NCBI GenBank assembly: GCA_900540805.1
Contig: UQHL01000024.1
Location: 1 to 41,608 of the forward strand
DNA: 41,608 nt
Direction of reading: 5' to 3'
DNA from: an uncultured Eubacteriales bacterium
Lineage (GTDB): Bacteria > Bacillota > Clostridia > Christensenellales > Borkfalkiaceae
In this document: positions 6,987-16,174 of the stretch, in pieces
Position numbering within the stretch: position 1 is the first letter of the stretch
How the letters are laid out: every line of letters starts with the position of its first letter
The notes under the pieces: generated by a model
What the model saw: only the letters and a program-made list of their open reading frames with translations
Told to the model about the DNA's origin: nothing
Databases searched by the model: none
Made by a program: the position numbers and the translations under genes

Positions 6987-9900
6987 ATGAAAGAGAACTT
7001 TTTTTCCTTTGACAAAATAGGAGGGGAGTATCCCCTGTTCGGAGAAGATATCCGCCGCGGCACGCCCACGGCGGTTTTCGGCGTCGCCGACTCGTTGAAA
7101 TATCTGCTCGCCGCCCTGCTTCCCTTTCCCGTCGTGTATATCACGGCGGACGCCGTAGCCGCGCAGCGGGCCGCCGAAAGTATCGCGGCGCTGTCGGGGA
7201 AACGCACGGCGACGCTGGCCGCCAAGGACGAGGTGCTTCTCTACCGTAAGGCGCTGTCCAAGGATTCCCTGTTCAGGAGACTGAACGGGATTTACGCCCT
7301 TCAAAGCGGCTGCCCCGTGGTGACGGCCGAAATCGACGCGCTCGTTCAGCTGTTTCCTCAAAAGCTTCCCGCGCTCTGCTGGCGGGAGGGCGAGGACGCG
7401 GATTTTGCTTCCGTGCCCGCGCAGCTGGTGCGTCTGGGGTATGTCCGCGGCTACGAGGTGGAGACGAAAGGTACGTTTGCGCTCCGCGGCGATATCCTCG
7501 ACATCTATCCCGTCAATGCGGAAAATCCCGTCCGCGTGGATTTCTTCGGCGACACCGTGGAAAGGATCAAGCCCTACGATTTGGTGACGGGCGAACGGCT
7601 GGGGAGCGTGCGGGAAATTACCGTCCTTGCCGCCACCGACGTGTTTGTCGGCGAACGGGACGGGGAAAAAATTGCAAAGGCGCTGAAAGAGGAGCTGAAA
7701 AGCTTCAAAAGCGCGGAGGCTTACGCGCGCGCGAAGGAAATTGCCGACGAGATACTTTCCGACCCCGCGGGGGAAAAGTCCTCCTATATTCTGCCGTTGA
7801 CGGAAAACGCCGTCGATTTCTTTTCCGTTTTGCCCGAAAACACAGTGCTCCTGTTCGACGAGGGAAAAACGCTTTGGGATAAATTCAACGCTTTATACAA
7901 AGAATTTGAGGAAAGATTTCACCGCCTGAACGCGGGCGGCGAGGCGTTTCCCTTTTCGGTCAAGCAGTATGCGGACAAGGAAAAATTTCTTGCCTCCGTT
8001 TCGCGTTTCCGCCGCGCCGCGCTTCAAACCTTTACGGGCAAGCCGTTCTTTTTCGAGCCGCTGAAGATTTACAATCTCACGGCGACGCCCGCGGCGAAAT
8101 ATCTCAACGGCTTTCCCGCTCTTTTGACGGACGTCAAAAACTGGCTCCGCGGCGGCTACCGCGTAATGCTCTGGTGCGGGGACGATTCCCGCGCGTCGAA
8201 GATGAAGGAGCTGCTCGCGGACGAATATGTTTCCACCGTCCGCCTGCCCGACGCTTTGGACAAATTTAACGGCGTGTCCGTCCTTTCCGCGCCCCTCGAA
8301 AGGGGCTTTATCCTGCACGAGTGCAAGCTGGCGGTAATCGGCTCGGGCGATCTCTATACAAAACCGCCCGAAGCCAAACGTATCCGCCGCAAGCGCGGGG
8401 ATATGTTCGTCGCGCCCGAGGTGGGGGATTACGCAGTCCACGAGACGCACGGTATCGGCAGGGTAGTCGGCACCAAAAAAATCGAGACCACCGACGGCAC
8501 CAAGGAATATATCGCCCTCGAATACAAGGACGGCGACGTCCTTTACGTCCCTGCCGAGCACATGGATATTTTGTCCAAATACGTCGGGGACGCCAATCCC
8601 GCGCTGAGCAAAATCGGCGGCGCGGACTTCGAGCGGGTGAAGGCGCGGGTGCGCGCGTCGCTGAAACGGCTGGCGTTCGACCTCAAAAAGTTATACGCCG
8701 AACGCGCGGAGTCGAGGGGCTTCCGCTTCCCCGAAAACGAGGCGTTCATGCGGGAATTCGAGGACGCCTTCGCCTACGAGCTGACTCCCGACCAGGCTTC
8801 GAGCGTGGAGGAGATCAAGGCCGACATGTGCTCGGAAAAGGTAATGGACCGTCTCCTGTGCGGGGATGTGGGCTTCGGCAAAACGGAAGTGGCCTTCCGC
8901 GCGGTTTATCTCTGCGTGCTGGCGGGCAAGCAGGCCGCGCTGATGTGCCCCAGCACCATTTTGTGCAATCAGCATTTCAATACGGCGTGCGGCCGTTTCG
9001 CCGATTTCGGCGTCCGCGTCGCCGCGCTCAACCGCTTCAATTCGCCTAAGGAACAGGAAAAAATTCTGCGGGATTTAAGCGAAGGAAAAATCGATTTCGT
9101 CATCGGCACCCACCGCCTGCTTTCGGGCGACGTCAAGTTCAGGGAGCTGGGGCTTCTCGTGCTCGACGAGGAACAGCGCTTCGGGGTGGAGCATAAGGAA
9201 AAGATAAAAAACTTACGCAAGGATATCGACTGTTTGACGATGACGGCGACGCCCATTCCGCGCACCCTGCACATGTCCCTGTCGGGCATCCGCGACATCT
9301 CCACCATTCAGACGCCCCCCGGCGAGCGGCTGCCCGTGCAGACGTACGTCGTCGAGGAGACGGAAACGCTGATCCGCGACGCCTGTATCCGCGAGCTGTC
9401 CCGCGGCGGCCAGGTGTTTATTCTCTATAACAAAGTGGAAAGCATTTTCACCTTTGCGGCGAAGATCAAGAGGATTCTGCCCGAAGCGGAGATCTCCGTG
9501 GCGCACGGCCGCATGGACAAGACGGTGCTGGAAAACAGCGTTTACGACTTTTACAGCGGCAACGCAAACGTACTTATCACGACGACGATCATCGAAAACG
9601 GAATCGATCTGCCAAACGCCAATACGCTGATCGTCATCGACAGCGACAAGCTGGGCATTTCCCAGCTCTATCAGCTGAAGGGCCGCGTGGGGCGCGGTAC
9701 GAGGCTGGCGCACGCCTATTTCACGTTTAAGGCGGAACGGGTGATGACCCAAAACGCTTCGGAACGGTTAAAGGCGATTATGGAGTTTACCGAGCTGGGC
9801 TCGGGGTATAAGCTGGCGATGCGCGACCTGGAAATCCGCGGCGCGGGCAACGTGCTGGGCGCGGAACAGCACGGGCACATGGACCGCGTGGGGTACGAGC

Positions 9901-10397
9901 TTTACGCCAAGCTGCTGAAGGAAGAGCTGACAGGCGAAACGCAGACGGTGGCGGAGCTGGATATCCGCGCCAACGCCTATATTTCGGAAAAGTACATCGA
10001 ATCCTCGGCGGGCAGGCTGGACACCTACAAGCAGATCGCGGAGATTGCCTCCGTCGGCGATTACAAGCGGGTGTATTCCTCGCTGGAGGAGACGTACGGC
10101 CCTTTGCCGCAGGCAGTGATCAATCTTTTGGTGGTGGCGGTGCTCAAGAGCTACGCCGCGAAATTCAACGTCAGAAAGATCACCGTGGCGAAAGGGCTGG
10201 GGGCGCTGGAGTTTCCCTCCCTCGAGGCGCTGGGCGACAAACGTATCCTCGCCGCGATGGACAAATACGGGCAAAGCGTGCGCCTGAATATGGCGGAAGC
10301 GCCCGTCGTGGAGTTTTTCGGCAAGCGGGAAGCGACCGATCTGATGGCGGAAATGACAAAATTTTTGAAATTTGCCCTAACTTTCACAACTTTATAA
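6987..10397 (+). CDS. mfd: Transcription-repair coupling factor Mfd
   Basis: SF2 translocase of 1136 residues that removes RNA polymerase stalled at DNA lesions and recruits UvrA. The N-terminal third is the UvrB-like part. A CarD-type polymerase-interaction domain lies at about 470-540 (VGDYAVHETHGIGRVVG). The motor follows, with Walker A GDVGFGKT at 626-633 and DEEQ at 727-730, then the TRG segment (GSGYKLAMRDLEIRGAGNVLG) and the C-terminal TRCF domain that gates UvrA binding. Length and order are complete. AGAGG precedes the ATG. Promoter signals at its 3' end serve the next gene. Confidence 0.97.
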   Translation: MKENFFSFDKIGGEYPLFGEDIRRGTPTAVFGVADSLKYLLAALLPFPVVYITADAVAAQRAAESIAALSGKRTATLAAKDEVLLYRKALSKDSLFRRLNGIYALQSGCPVVTAEIDALVQLFPQKLPALCWREGEDADFASVPAQLVRLGYVRGYEVETKGTFALRGDILDIYPVNAENPVRVDFFGDTVERIKPYDLVTGERLGSVREITVLAATDVFVGERDGEKIAKALKEELKSFKSAEAYARAKEIADEILSDPAGEKSSYILPLTENAVDFFSVLPENTVLLFDEGKTLWDKFNALYKEFEERFHRLNAGGEAFPFSVKQYADKEKFLASVSRFRRAALQTFTGKPFFFEPLKIYNLTATPAAKYLNGFPALLTDVKNWLRGGYRVMLWCGDDSRASKMKELLADEYVSTVRLPDALDKFNGVSVLSAPLERGFILHECKLAVIGSGDLYTKPPEAKRIRRKRGDMFVAPEVGDYAVHETHGIGRVVGTKKIETTDGTKEYIALEYKDGDVLYVPAEHMDILSKYVGDANPALSKIGGADFERVKARVRASLKRLAFDLKKLYAERAESRGFRFPENEAFMREFEDAFAYELTPDQASSVEEIKADMCSEKVMDRLLCGDVGFGKTEVAFRAVYLCVLAGKQAALMCPSTILCNQHFNTACGRFADFGVRVAALNRFNSPKEQEKILRDLSEGKIDFVIGTHRLLSGDVKFRELGLLVLDEEQRFGVEHKEKIKNLRKDIDCLTMTATPIPRTLHMSLSGIRDISTIQTPPGERLPVQTYVVEETETLIRDACIRELSRGGQVFILYNKVESIFTFAAKIKRILPEAEISVAHGRMDKTVLENSVYDFYSGNANVLITTTIIENGIDLPNANTLIVIDSDKLGISQLYQLKGRVGRGTRLAHAYFTFKAERVMTQNASERLKAIMEFTELGSGYKLAMRDLEIRGAGNVLGAEQHGHMDRVGYELYAKLLKEELTGETQTVAELDIRANAYISEKYIESSAGRLDTYKQIAEIASVGDYKRVYSSLEETYGPLPQAVINLLVVAVLKSYAAKFNVRKITVAKGLGALEFPSLEALGDKRILAAMDKYGQSVRLNMAEAPVVEFFGKREATDLMAEMTKFLKFALTFTTL

Positions 10398-10407
10398 CGC
10401 AAAACGT

Positions 10408-10436
10408 TTGCACATTTGATTAAAATCGGTTATAAT
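10408..10436 (+). promoter_or_regulatory. Promoter of the PrsA-like lipoprotein gene
   Basis: TATAAT (10431-10436) with TTGCAC (10408-10413) 17 bp upstream. The leader then contains CCCCC-AA-GGGGG (10455-10466), which could form a small hairpin, and a lone TTGACA at 10445 without a convincing -10. Confidence 0.65.
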
Positions 10437-10523
10437 AGAAGCTGTTGACACGGACCCCCAAGGGGGGATTGTAAAGTTTTTCGGCAACAAAGGTTAAACA
10501 CGATAAAAACTCGGAGCAGGTTT

Positions 10524-12662
10524 ATGAAGAACAGAAACACATTCAGGAAGATAGCGGTTATATGTCTGAGCGTCGCATTTACGCTCAGCGCGGCGGCATG
10601 CGGCGAAGGGCTGATCACGACCAACAGCGAAAAGGACATGGCGCAGGTAATCGGCACCGTAAATATTGCCGGCCACGACGATTTCAAGAGCAACGGGCAG
10701 TATGCCGAGTATGCGGACGTCATCGGAAGCATCAATCAGAATATTCTCAAACGGGATCTCGTCGCCTACTTCCTCAACGCGGGCTCCACTTATATAAGCA
10801 GCTACGGCTATACTTACGAAAAGACGTTTAATACGCTGATGGACAATCTCACCAGCCGTAAAATCATGGTGCAGTACGCGATGGCGTATTATTTCGATAA
10901 GCACCCCGATACGTACAGCGTAAGCGGGTACAACGCTTATATCGAAAGCGAAAGGGGAAAGGTCACCGACGAGACGGAGAAAAAGCTCTATGCGGCGCAT
11001 CCCGAAATCTTCACGCTGAAATATTTCCTCACGGAGGGCGGCAAAACCTCGGCGGAGGATACCGCGGACTACGACAGAGCCGTTTATGGGCTCAAGAAAA
11101 TGATCAACAATTCCCTCGACTCCGCCGAAAAGACCTACATTAAGGAAGAGGAGGACGACGAGGACGATCCTTCCGCCGAATCCCGCACGACTCCGACGGG
11201 CGTGGGCACGGAGACGGAAGATTATTACGATACCGATTACGAGGTTTATACGGGCAGAAACGCGGCCTCGGCCTGCGGCTCGTACAAGCGTCTGGACGGT
11301 TCCACGCAGAAAACCAGGCAGCGCGCCTACAACGACTTTCTCGCCAACCTTTCCCGAAACGGGCTTCTGGGCGACGAGGATACCACCGATTTCACCAAAG
11401 TAGATTATTATTTCGTCGAGCTTGCCAGCCAGATGGAGCAGGCGCTCATCACCAAATATACCGACGATCTCGGCGAGGAGGCCAATGCGAAGCTCACCGA
11501 AGCCTACGTCACCGATCAATATAATGCTTTGCTGGAATCCCAGAAAAATATCTATTCGGCCGATCAGAGCGCGTTTGAAACGCAGATCGGAAACGTGTCC
11601 GACGATTCGTTTGTGGTCTATAGCCCGAAGGAAGGCTTCGGATTTGTCTATAATATTCTGCTTCCCTTTTCCAAGACGCAGACCCAGCTCCTTTCGACTT
11701 ATACCAACGACAAAGGCCTTGAAAAACGCGAATTTTATCAAAAGCGCGCCGAGCTGCTTGAAAACGTAAAGGGTAAGGATCTCCGCGCCGCCTGGTTCTC
11801 CAAAGACGAGGACAGCAATTACGCCTACGAAGCGGAAGCGGGCGATTATTACGGAAACGCGAGCAATTATCTTTTCTTCGAAAATAATCTCACGAAGAGC
11901 GACGGGGACAATGCCCGTTACGAGAAGCTCGGCCAGTATTACGGCGAGTATGCCTACAACGGCGCCGTCACGAAGGACGAGGACGGAAAATATACCTGCA
12001 AGCCCAACGAAATTACGATCGACGGTTTCCTTGGAGAGATGGAGGGGTATCTTAAATACGCGGGCCTGACGGCAAGCGGTTCGAAAAAGTCCACCTACGT
12101 CACCGACGCCGATAAATACACGGTGGATAACAAGGGCAAGTTCGATTATTCGCAGTTTGTGTATTACGAAGGGAAGGTTACGCTCAACGATACGGCGACG
12201 AGCGATTATTTCGTGAAAGGCAAGGACGCCTATACGGCCGTTTCCGTCATCAACGAGCTGACGTTCGCCTACAGCACGGATACGGGGCTCTTCAATAAAT
12301 ATATGGGCTATACGGTTTCCCCGTATAAGACCAGCTATATGGCGGAATTCGAATACGCCGCGCAGTACGCTATCAAAGAGGGCGTAGGCACCTACGTGGT
12401 CTGCCCTACCGATTACGGCTGGCACGTTATTTACGTCTCCTTCGTGTACGACAAAGTGGGCGAAGTATATAACTTCGATTGGGAGCAGATCGACGAGGAG
12501 GGCTCCTTCTCCAATCTCTATTACGAATCGCTCAAGAGCTCCAACGCCGACACCTATACCAACCTCATTCAGACCCAGATTTTGGGCGAATATAAGAAGG
12601 ACGAGTGCGTGACGCTGCATAAAAACAGATATAAGGACCTGCTCAGCCTGGATAAAAATTAA
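10524..12662 (+). CDS. Exported PrsA/SurA-like foldase, probable lipoprotein with degenerate parvulin domain
   Basis: A 712-residue exported protein. The N-terminus is basic then hydrophobic (residues 9-25) and ends in AAAC with Cys26, a loose lipobox: Ala rather than Leu at -3, so signal peptidase I cleavage is possible. The pattern of a long alpha-helical region followed near residues 600-650 by VGTYVVCPTDYGWHVIYV resembles the end of a parvulin domain (fGyHii), as in PrsA. The rest of the parvulin core is not recognisable. An acidic stretch of Glu/Asp lies near residue 210. Clostridia often carry such a foldase after mfd. Role inferred: folding of secreted proteins outside the membrane. 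Confidence 0.6.
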   Translation: MKNRNTFRKIAVICLSVAFTLSAAACGEGLITTNSEKDMAQVIGTVNIAGHDDFKSNGQYAEYADVIGSINQNILKRDLVAYFLNAGSTYISSYGYTYEKTFNTLMDNLTSRKIMVQYAMAYYFDKHPDTYSVSGYNAYIESERGKVTDETEKKLYAAHPEIFTLKYFLTEGGKTSAEDTADYDRAVYGLKKMINNSLDSAEKTYIKEEEDDEDDPSAESRTTPTGVGTETEDYYDTDYEVYTGRNAASACGSYKRLDGSTQKTRQRAYNDFLANLSRNGLLGDEDTTDFTKVDYYFVELASQMEQALITKYTDDLGEEANAKLTEAYVTDQYNALLESQKNIYSADQSAFETQIGNVSDDSFVVYSPKEGFGFVYNILLPFSKTQTQLLSTYTNDKGLEKREFYQKRAELLENVKGKDLRAAWFSKDEDSNYAYEAEAGDYYGNASNYLFFENNLTKSDGDNARYEKLGQYYGEYAYNGAVTKDEDGKYTCKPNEITIDGFLGEMEGYLKYAGLTASGSKKSTYVTDADKYTVDNKGKFDYSQFVYYEGKVTLNDTATSDYFVKGKDAYTAVSVINELTFAYSTDTGLFNKYMGYTVSPYKTSYMAEFEYAAQYAIKEGVGTYVVCPTDYGWHVIYVSFVYDKVGEVYNFDWEQIDEEGSFSNLYYESLKSSNADTYTNLIQTQILGEYKKDECVTLHKNRYKDLLSLDKN

Positions 12663-12739
12663 TCGGACGACGCATAAAGTCCGCAAAAGCGCGCATACTG
12701 AAGTTAGCCGTTTCAAGCGGCTATTCGGAGGTAATTGAA

Positions 12740-12892
12740 ATGAGATTGCACAGCGGCGACGTTTGTCCCAAAACCGGAACTTACAGAGTGATCAACGAAG
12801 ACGGAAAGACCTTGAACAGCGTGTTCGTGGGCGAAGGCGAAACCATGCCCCCTACGCAGTGTTCTTCCTGCTGCTACGAGTTTGCCGAGTAA
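12740..12892 (+). CDS. Small four-cysteine protein, 50 residues, unknown function
   Basis: A short open frame with a perfect GGAGGT ribosome site 7 bases before the ATG and a strong terminator 29 bases after its stop. The product begins MRLHSGDVCPKTGTYRVIN and ends MPPTQCSSCCYEFAE, with Cys9, Cys41, Cys44 and Cys45, enough for one zinc site. The G-x-x-CP-x-TG-x-Y start and PPT near the end recall small proteins of Firmicutes related to YjzC, but I cannot name the family firmly. Codon use matches the neighbours. Confidence 0.8.
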   Translation: MRLHSGDVCPKTGTYRVINEDGKTLNSVFVGEGETMPPTQCSSCCYEFAE

Positions 12893-12920
12893 GTTGGGAA
12901 AAAATCGAAAATAGAAAAAG

Positions 12921-12950
12921 TCCGCTCCGTTTTCCGGCGCGGATTTTTTT
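12921..12950 (+). terminator. Terminator after the 50-residue gene
   Basis: Stem TCCGCTCCG (12921-12929) with CGGCGCGGA (12935-12943), one mismatch, five-base loop, then seven T (12944-12950). Confidence 0.9.
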
Positions 12951-12974
12951 ATGAAAAAAGTTGGCATATACCCG

Positions 12975-13003
12975 TTGACAAACCGCTTTTTATGATATAT
13001 AAT
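12975..13003 (+). promoter_or_regulatory. Consensus promoter of the SGNH hydrolase gene
   Basis: TTGACA (12975-12980), 17 bp, TATAAT (12998-13003): a perfect vegetative promoter. It overlaps upstream in-frame ATGs and so fixes the start of the next gene at 13049. Confidence 0.93.
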
Positions 13004-13048
13004 TTAATGGATTGCCGCAAGATTCGGCAAAAAAGAGGAGAAAGGAAA

Positions 13049-13693
13049 ATGAAGATTGAAAACGGAGAAAAATTGCTTTTCATCGGGGATTCCGTGACGG
13101 ACGACAATCGGGCCAGGCCCGTGGGCGAGGGCAACAACGCCGCTTTGGGCAACGGCTTCGTGCGCCTCATAGACGCGTATCTCGCCGCAGAATATCCCGA
13201 GCGGAATATCCATGTCGTCAACATGGGCGTTTCGGGGAATACTTCGAGGGATCTGGTCGAACGTTGGGAAAGCGACGTGACGGCGCAAAATCCCGATTGG
13301 GTGGTGCTGTGCATCGGCTTCAACGACGTCTGGCGGCAGTTTGATACGCCCTGTATCCCGCAAAGGGCGGTTCCTTTGGACGAATATCGGAAAAATCTAA
13401 ATTCCTTGGCGGATGCGACGAGGGCCAAAACGATCTGGATGACGCCGTATTATCTGGAGCCGAACGAAACCGACGCCATGAGAAAGCGCATGGACGAATA
13501 CCGCGCGGCCATGAAGGAAATCGCGGCGGAACGCGGCATTCCCTGTATCGATTTACAGGAAGAATTTGTACATATCCTGCAATACCGCTATCCCGCGTTT
13601 ATCACCTGGGACAGGATACACCCGGGCATGGTGGGGAGCGTGATTATCGCAAAGGCGTTTTTGCGGGAAATCGGCTTCGGGCGGGGGCGTTAA
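13049..13693 (+). CDS. SGNH/GDSL-family hydrolase (esterase-like)
   Basis: A 214-residue protein with all four SGNH blocks: Ser15 in FIGDSVTD, Gly60 in NMGVSGNTS, Asn92 in GFND, and Asp188/His191 in DRIHPG. These enzymes cleave or transfer ester groups on sugars or lipids; this subgroup (GDSVTD...GFNDVWRQF) resembles carbohydrate esterases and rhamnogalacturonan acetylesterase-like proteins, but the substrate cannot be told. No signal peptide, so likely intracellular. The start is set by the promoter at 12975-13003 and the ribosome site AGGAGAAAGGA. It is a single-gene unit. Confidence 0.9.
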   Translation: MKIENGEKLLFIGDSVTDDNRARPVGEGNNAALGNGFVRLIDAYLAAEYPERNIHVVNMGVSGNTSRDLVERWESDVTAQNPDWVVLCIGFNDVWRQFDTPCIPQRAVPLDEYRKNLNSLADATRAKTIWMTPYYLEPNETDAMRKRMDEYRAAMKEIAAERGIPCIDLQEEFVHILQYRYPAFITWDRIHPGMVGSVIIAKAFLREIGFGRGR

Positions 13694-13757
13694 AGGCCGA
13701 AAAAACGCGCATAGATTGTTAATAAAATTTTATGCGGGATAAATTGTCCATATTCGA

Positions 13758-13786
13758 TTGCTAAAATCGGAAAAAAGTGATAAAAT
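13758..13786 (+). promoter_or_regulatory. Promoter of the V-type ATPase operon
   Basis: TTGCTA (13758-13763), 17 bp, TAAAAT (13781-13786), with TGA just before the -10 (extended -10). About 30 bases of leader follow before the first gene. Confidence 0.75.
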
Positions 13787-13823
13787 AAATAAGTGAAATA
13801 ATATCGTTTTTCGGTGGAGCCAT

Positions 13824-14144
13824 ATGACGGAAGAAATTATCAAATCGATCACGGAAGCGGAGGAAAAAGCGACGGACATGAAAACCGCCGCCTATGCGCG
13901 TGCGGCGGAGATCGCGGCGCAGGCGGAGACCCGTGCGGCGGAAATCGCAAAGTCCTCGGAGGAAGTGTGCAAAGCGTACCGCGAGACGCAGCTCAAGGCG
14001 GCCGAAGCGGACGCGCAGAAAAAATATCTCGCCGCGCTGGCCGAAAAGAGAGCGGAAGCGGAGGCGTATGCCGCCCGCCTGCTCGAAAATACCGAGCTCC
14101 CCGTAAGTAAAATCGTAAGGAGGGTATGCGGTGGCGATTGCTGA
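13824..14144 (+). CDS. ntpF: V-type ATPase peripheral stalk subunit G/H
   Basis: A 106-residue protein that is almost all Ala/Glu/Lys/Arg helix, as expected for the coiled-coil partner of subunit E in the peripheral stalk (NtpF in Enterococcus hirae, AhaH in archaea). Its place as first gene before subunit I matches the ntp operon. GGTGGAG lies 7 bases before the ATG. The last 14 bases overlap the subunit I gene. Such low-complexity helices are weak evidence alone; the operon position makes the call. Confidence 0.85.
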   Translation: MTEEIIKSITEAEEKATDMKTAAYARAAEIAAQAETRAAEIAKSSEEVCKAYRETQLKAAEADAQKKYLAALAEKRAEAEAYAARLLENTELPVSKIVRRVCGGDC

Positions 14145-16116
14145 AATGCGCAAGCTCAACCTCGTTGCGATGTCTTACGACAAGGACGTTATTCTCAACG
14201 CCCTGCAAAGGACGGGCGCCGTAGAGGTGAAGCTGCACGCGGATACGGAAAATACCGTAGCGCTCCCCGCGGGCGGCGAGGAGCTGCGCGCCTATCTTGC
14301 TTCGGTGGAGGCGGCCCTGTCCGTCCTGAGTACGGAAGTAGAGAACTACAACAAAAACAACAATATCAAATCGGGACTCCTGAAGGACGGCTTCGACGTT
14401 TCGTACTCCGACTTTATGTCCGCAAGGGACAAAAAAGCGGAGACGGACGCGCTCGTCGCCCGTATCAATGCGCTCGCAGACGAAAAAAACACGTTGACGA
14501 ACGCCGTTTTCAAAACCCAGCGCACCTTGGCGGCCGCGAGAATTTATTCGTGCGTGAACCTGCCGTTAAATGCCTTTCGGGATACGCTTCACACCCGCGC
14601 GAAGCTGGGCGTGTTGCCTGCGGCCTCGCGGGACACGTTTATCGAAGCGGCCGAGTCGCTGCCGCTTACCGCTTACGAAATTCTGGCGTCGGACGCGGAG
14701 AGCACTCTGCTGTATGTCGCGGCGCATAAGGACGAAGCGGAGGCCGCGGAGGCCGTGCTTTCCGACTGCGGCTTTACGCCCTGTCCTTTCGAAGGGGAAA
14801 AATCGGGCGAGGAAGTCTATGCTTCCCTCAAGGAGGAGGCGGGGGCGCAGCTGCGCGCGCTGAAAGCGAACGAGTATGCCATGTACGAGCTGAACGCTTA
14901 TATCCGCCCCTTGAAGATATATTGCGACTACCTCGGCTTCGAGCTGGAAAAGGAAGAATTGTCCGATAAACTCCGCGCGACGGAACGCACGTTTTTGTTG
15001 GAGGCGTACGTGCCCGAGGAGGCGACGGAGGCGGTGAAGGAGACGCTGCTCTCGGTGACGAAGGCCGCGTATTTCGAGTTCGGCGAGCCCGCGGAGGACG
15101 AAATTCCGCCCACGCTGATGAAGAACAACGCCGCGGTGAGAAACTTCGAGGAAATCACCAATATGTATTCGCCGCCCAACTATCGGGAACTCGATCCCAA
15201 CACCGTCATGGCGTTTTTTTACAGCCTGTTTCTCGGCTTTATCATGGGGGACATCGGCTACGGGATTTTGATGATGCTCGGGGGCGGGCTGATCTGGTAT
15301 AAAAAGCGCGGGCGGGAGAGCGGCATGAAGCGGCTGTCCGCCGTGTTTGCCATCGGCGGATTTTTCGCCGTCGTCTGGGGCGTGCTGTTCAATTCGCTGT
15401 TCGGGCTTTCTCTGCCCTTTATCAAGACGGTGATGCCCGACGCGCAGAGCGATATGTGGTCGTTTGCGGGAATATCCGTACCCAGCGTCTTGGTCATCAG
15501 CCTGATCATCGGCGTCGTTCAGCTGTTTGCGGGCTATATGTGTCGCGCCGCGCAGGAATGGCACAGGGGAAACATTTGGGACGGCATCTGTGACGGCGGC
15601 GTCTGGGCGTTGTTTTCGCTGGGCGCGGGGCTTGCGATCGTCGGGTTTATCGACGAGGCGAACGTGCCGATACTCGCCAAAATCGGCGGGATTACGGCGG
15701 GCGCTTCCCTGTTGGCGGCTATGCTGACGGCGGGCAGAAAGGCGAAGGCGTTCGGCAAGGTTTCCAAGGGCTTCGGCGCGGCGTACAGCGTCATCAATTA
15801 CGCGTCGGATATTTTAAGCTATGCCCGTCTCTACGGGCTGATGCTCTCGGGCGCGGTCATCGCGCAGATCGTCTCTCAATACGCCGTGGGCTTTATCACG
15901 GGCGGCAACGTGCTTTTGGCCGTGCTGGGGATATTGTTGATGGTCGTGGGGCATGCGTTTAATTTGGCCATGAGCCTTTTGGGCGCCTATATCCACGACG
16001 CGCGGCTTCAGTACGTAGAATTTTACGGCAAGTTTTTCGAGGGCGAGGGCGAACTGTTCGCGCCGTTGGGCTCGCAGCATAAGTATATTTATTTACAGCC
16101 GTCCAAGGCGTCTTAA
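14131..16116 (+). CDS. ntpI: V-type ATPase subunit I (membrane stator, subunit a)
   Basis: A 661-residue protein with a soluble N-terminal half (about 1-340), which binds the peripheral stalks, and a C-terminal membrane half with about eight helices. The membrane part provides the ion half-channels beside the rotor ring. Family landmarks are SPPNYRELDPNTVMAFFY and FMGDIGYG at the start of the membrane part and SYARLYGLMLSG near the end. GTG is the start, with AAGGAGGG 10 bases before it, inside the end of the preceding gene. Confidence 0.95.
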   Translation: MAIAEMRKLNLVAMSYDKDVILNALQRTGAVEVKLHADTENTVALPAGGEELRAYLASVEAALSVLSTEVENYNKNNNIKSGLLKDGFDVSYSDFMSARDKKAETDALVARINALADEKNTLTNAVFKTQRTLAAARIYSCVNLPLNAFRDTLHTRAKLGVLPAASRDTFIEAAESLPLTAYEILASDAESTLLYVAAHKDEAEAAEAVLSDCGFTPCPFEGEKSGEEVYASLKEEAGAQLRALKANEYAMYELNAYIRPLKIYCDYLGFELEKEELSDKLRATERTFLLEAYVPEEATEAVKETLLSVTKAAYFEFGEPAEDEIPPTLMKNNAAVRNFEEITNMYSPPNYRELDPNTVMAFFYSLFLGFIMGDIGYGILMMLGGGLIWYKKRGRESGMKRLSAVFAIGGFFAVVWGVLFNSLFGLSLPFIKTVMPDAQSDMWSFAGISVPSVLVISLIIGVVQLFAGYMCRAAQEWHRGNIWDGICDGGVWALFSLGAGLAIVGFIDEANVPILAKIGGITAGASLLAAMLTAGRKAKAFGKVSKGFGAAYSVINYASDILSYARLYGLMLSGAVIAQIVSQYAVGFITGGNVLLAVLGILLMVVGHAFNLAMSLLGAYIHDARLQYVEFYGKFFEGEGELFAPLGSQHKYIYLQPSKAS

Positions 16117-16174
16117 ATATCGTTTTTTCAACGTCGAAACTATAAATCAAACAAAATTTCGGAGGACTTCATTC

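Noticed and set aside
10445..10474. Second promoter with TTGACA at 10445
   Set aside because: No acceptable -10 at 16-18 bp; the TATAAT promoter upstream is better.
10494..12716. A 740-codon open frame on the minus strand
   Set aside because: It is antisense to the PrsA-like gene and its product is a low-complexity hydrophobic run rich in Ile, Val and Arg. GC-rich third positions create such frames opposite real genes; others lie opposite prs, mfd, ATPase subunit B and the DltA-like gene.
13708..13736. CGCATA...TATGCG hairpin after the SGNH hydrolase gene as a terminator
   Set aside because: Stem of six bases with a long AT loop and no T-run after it.
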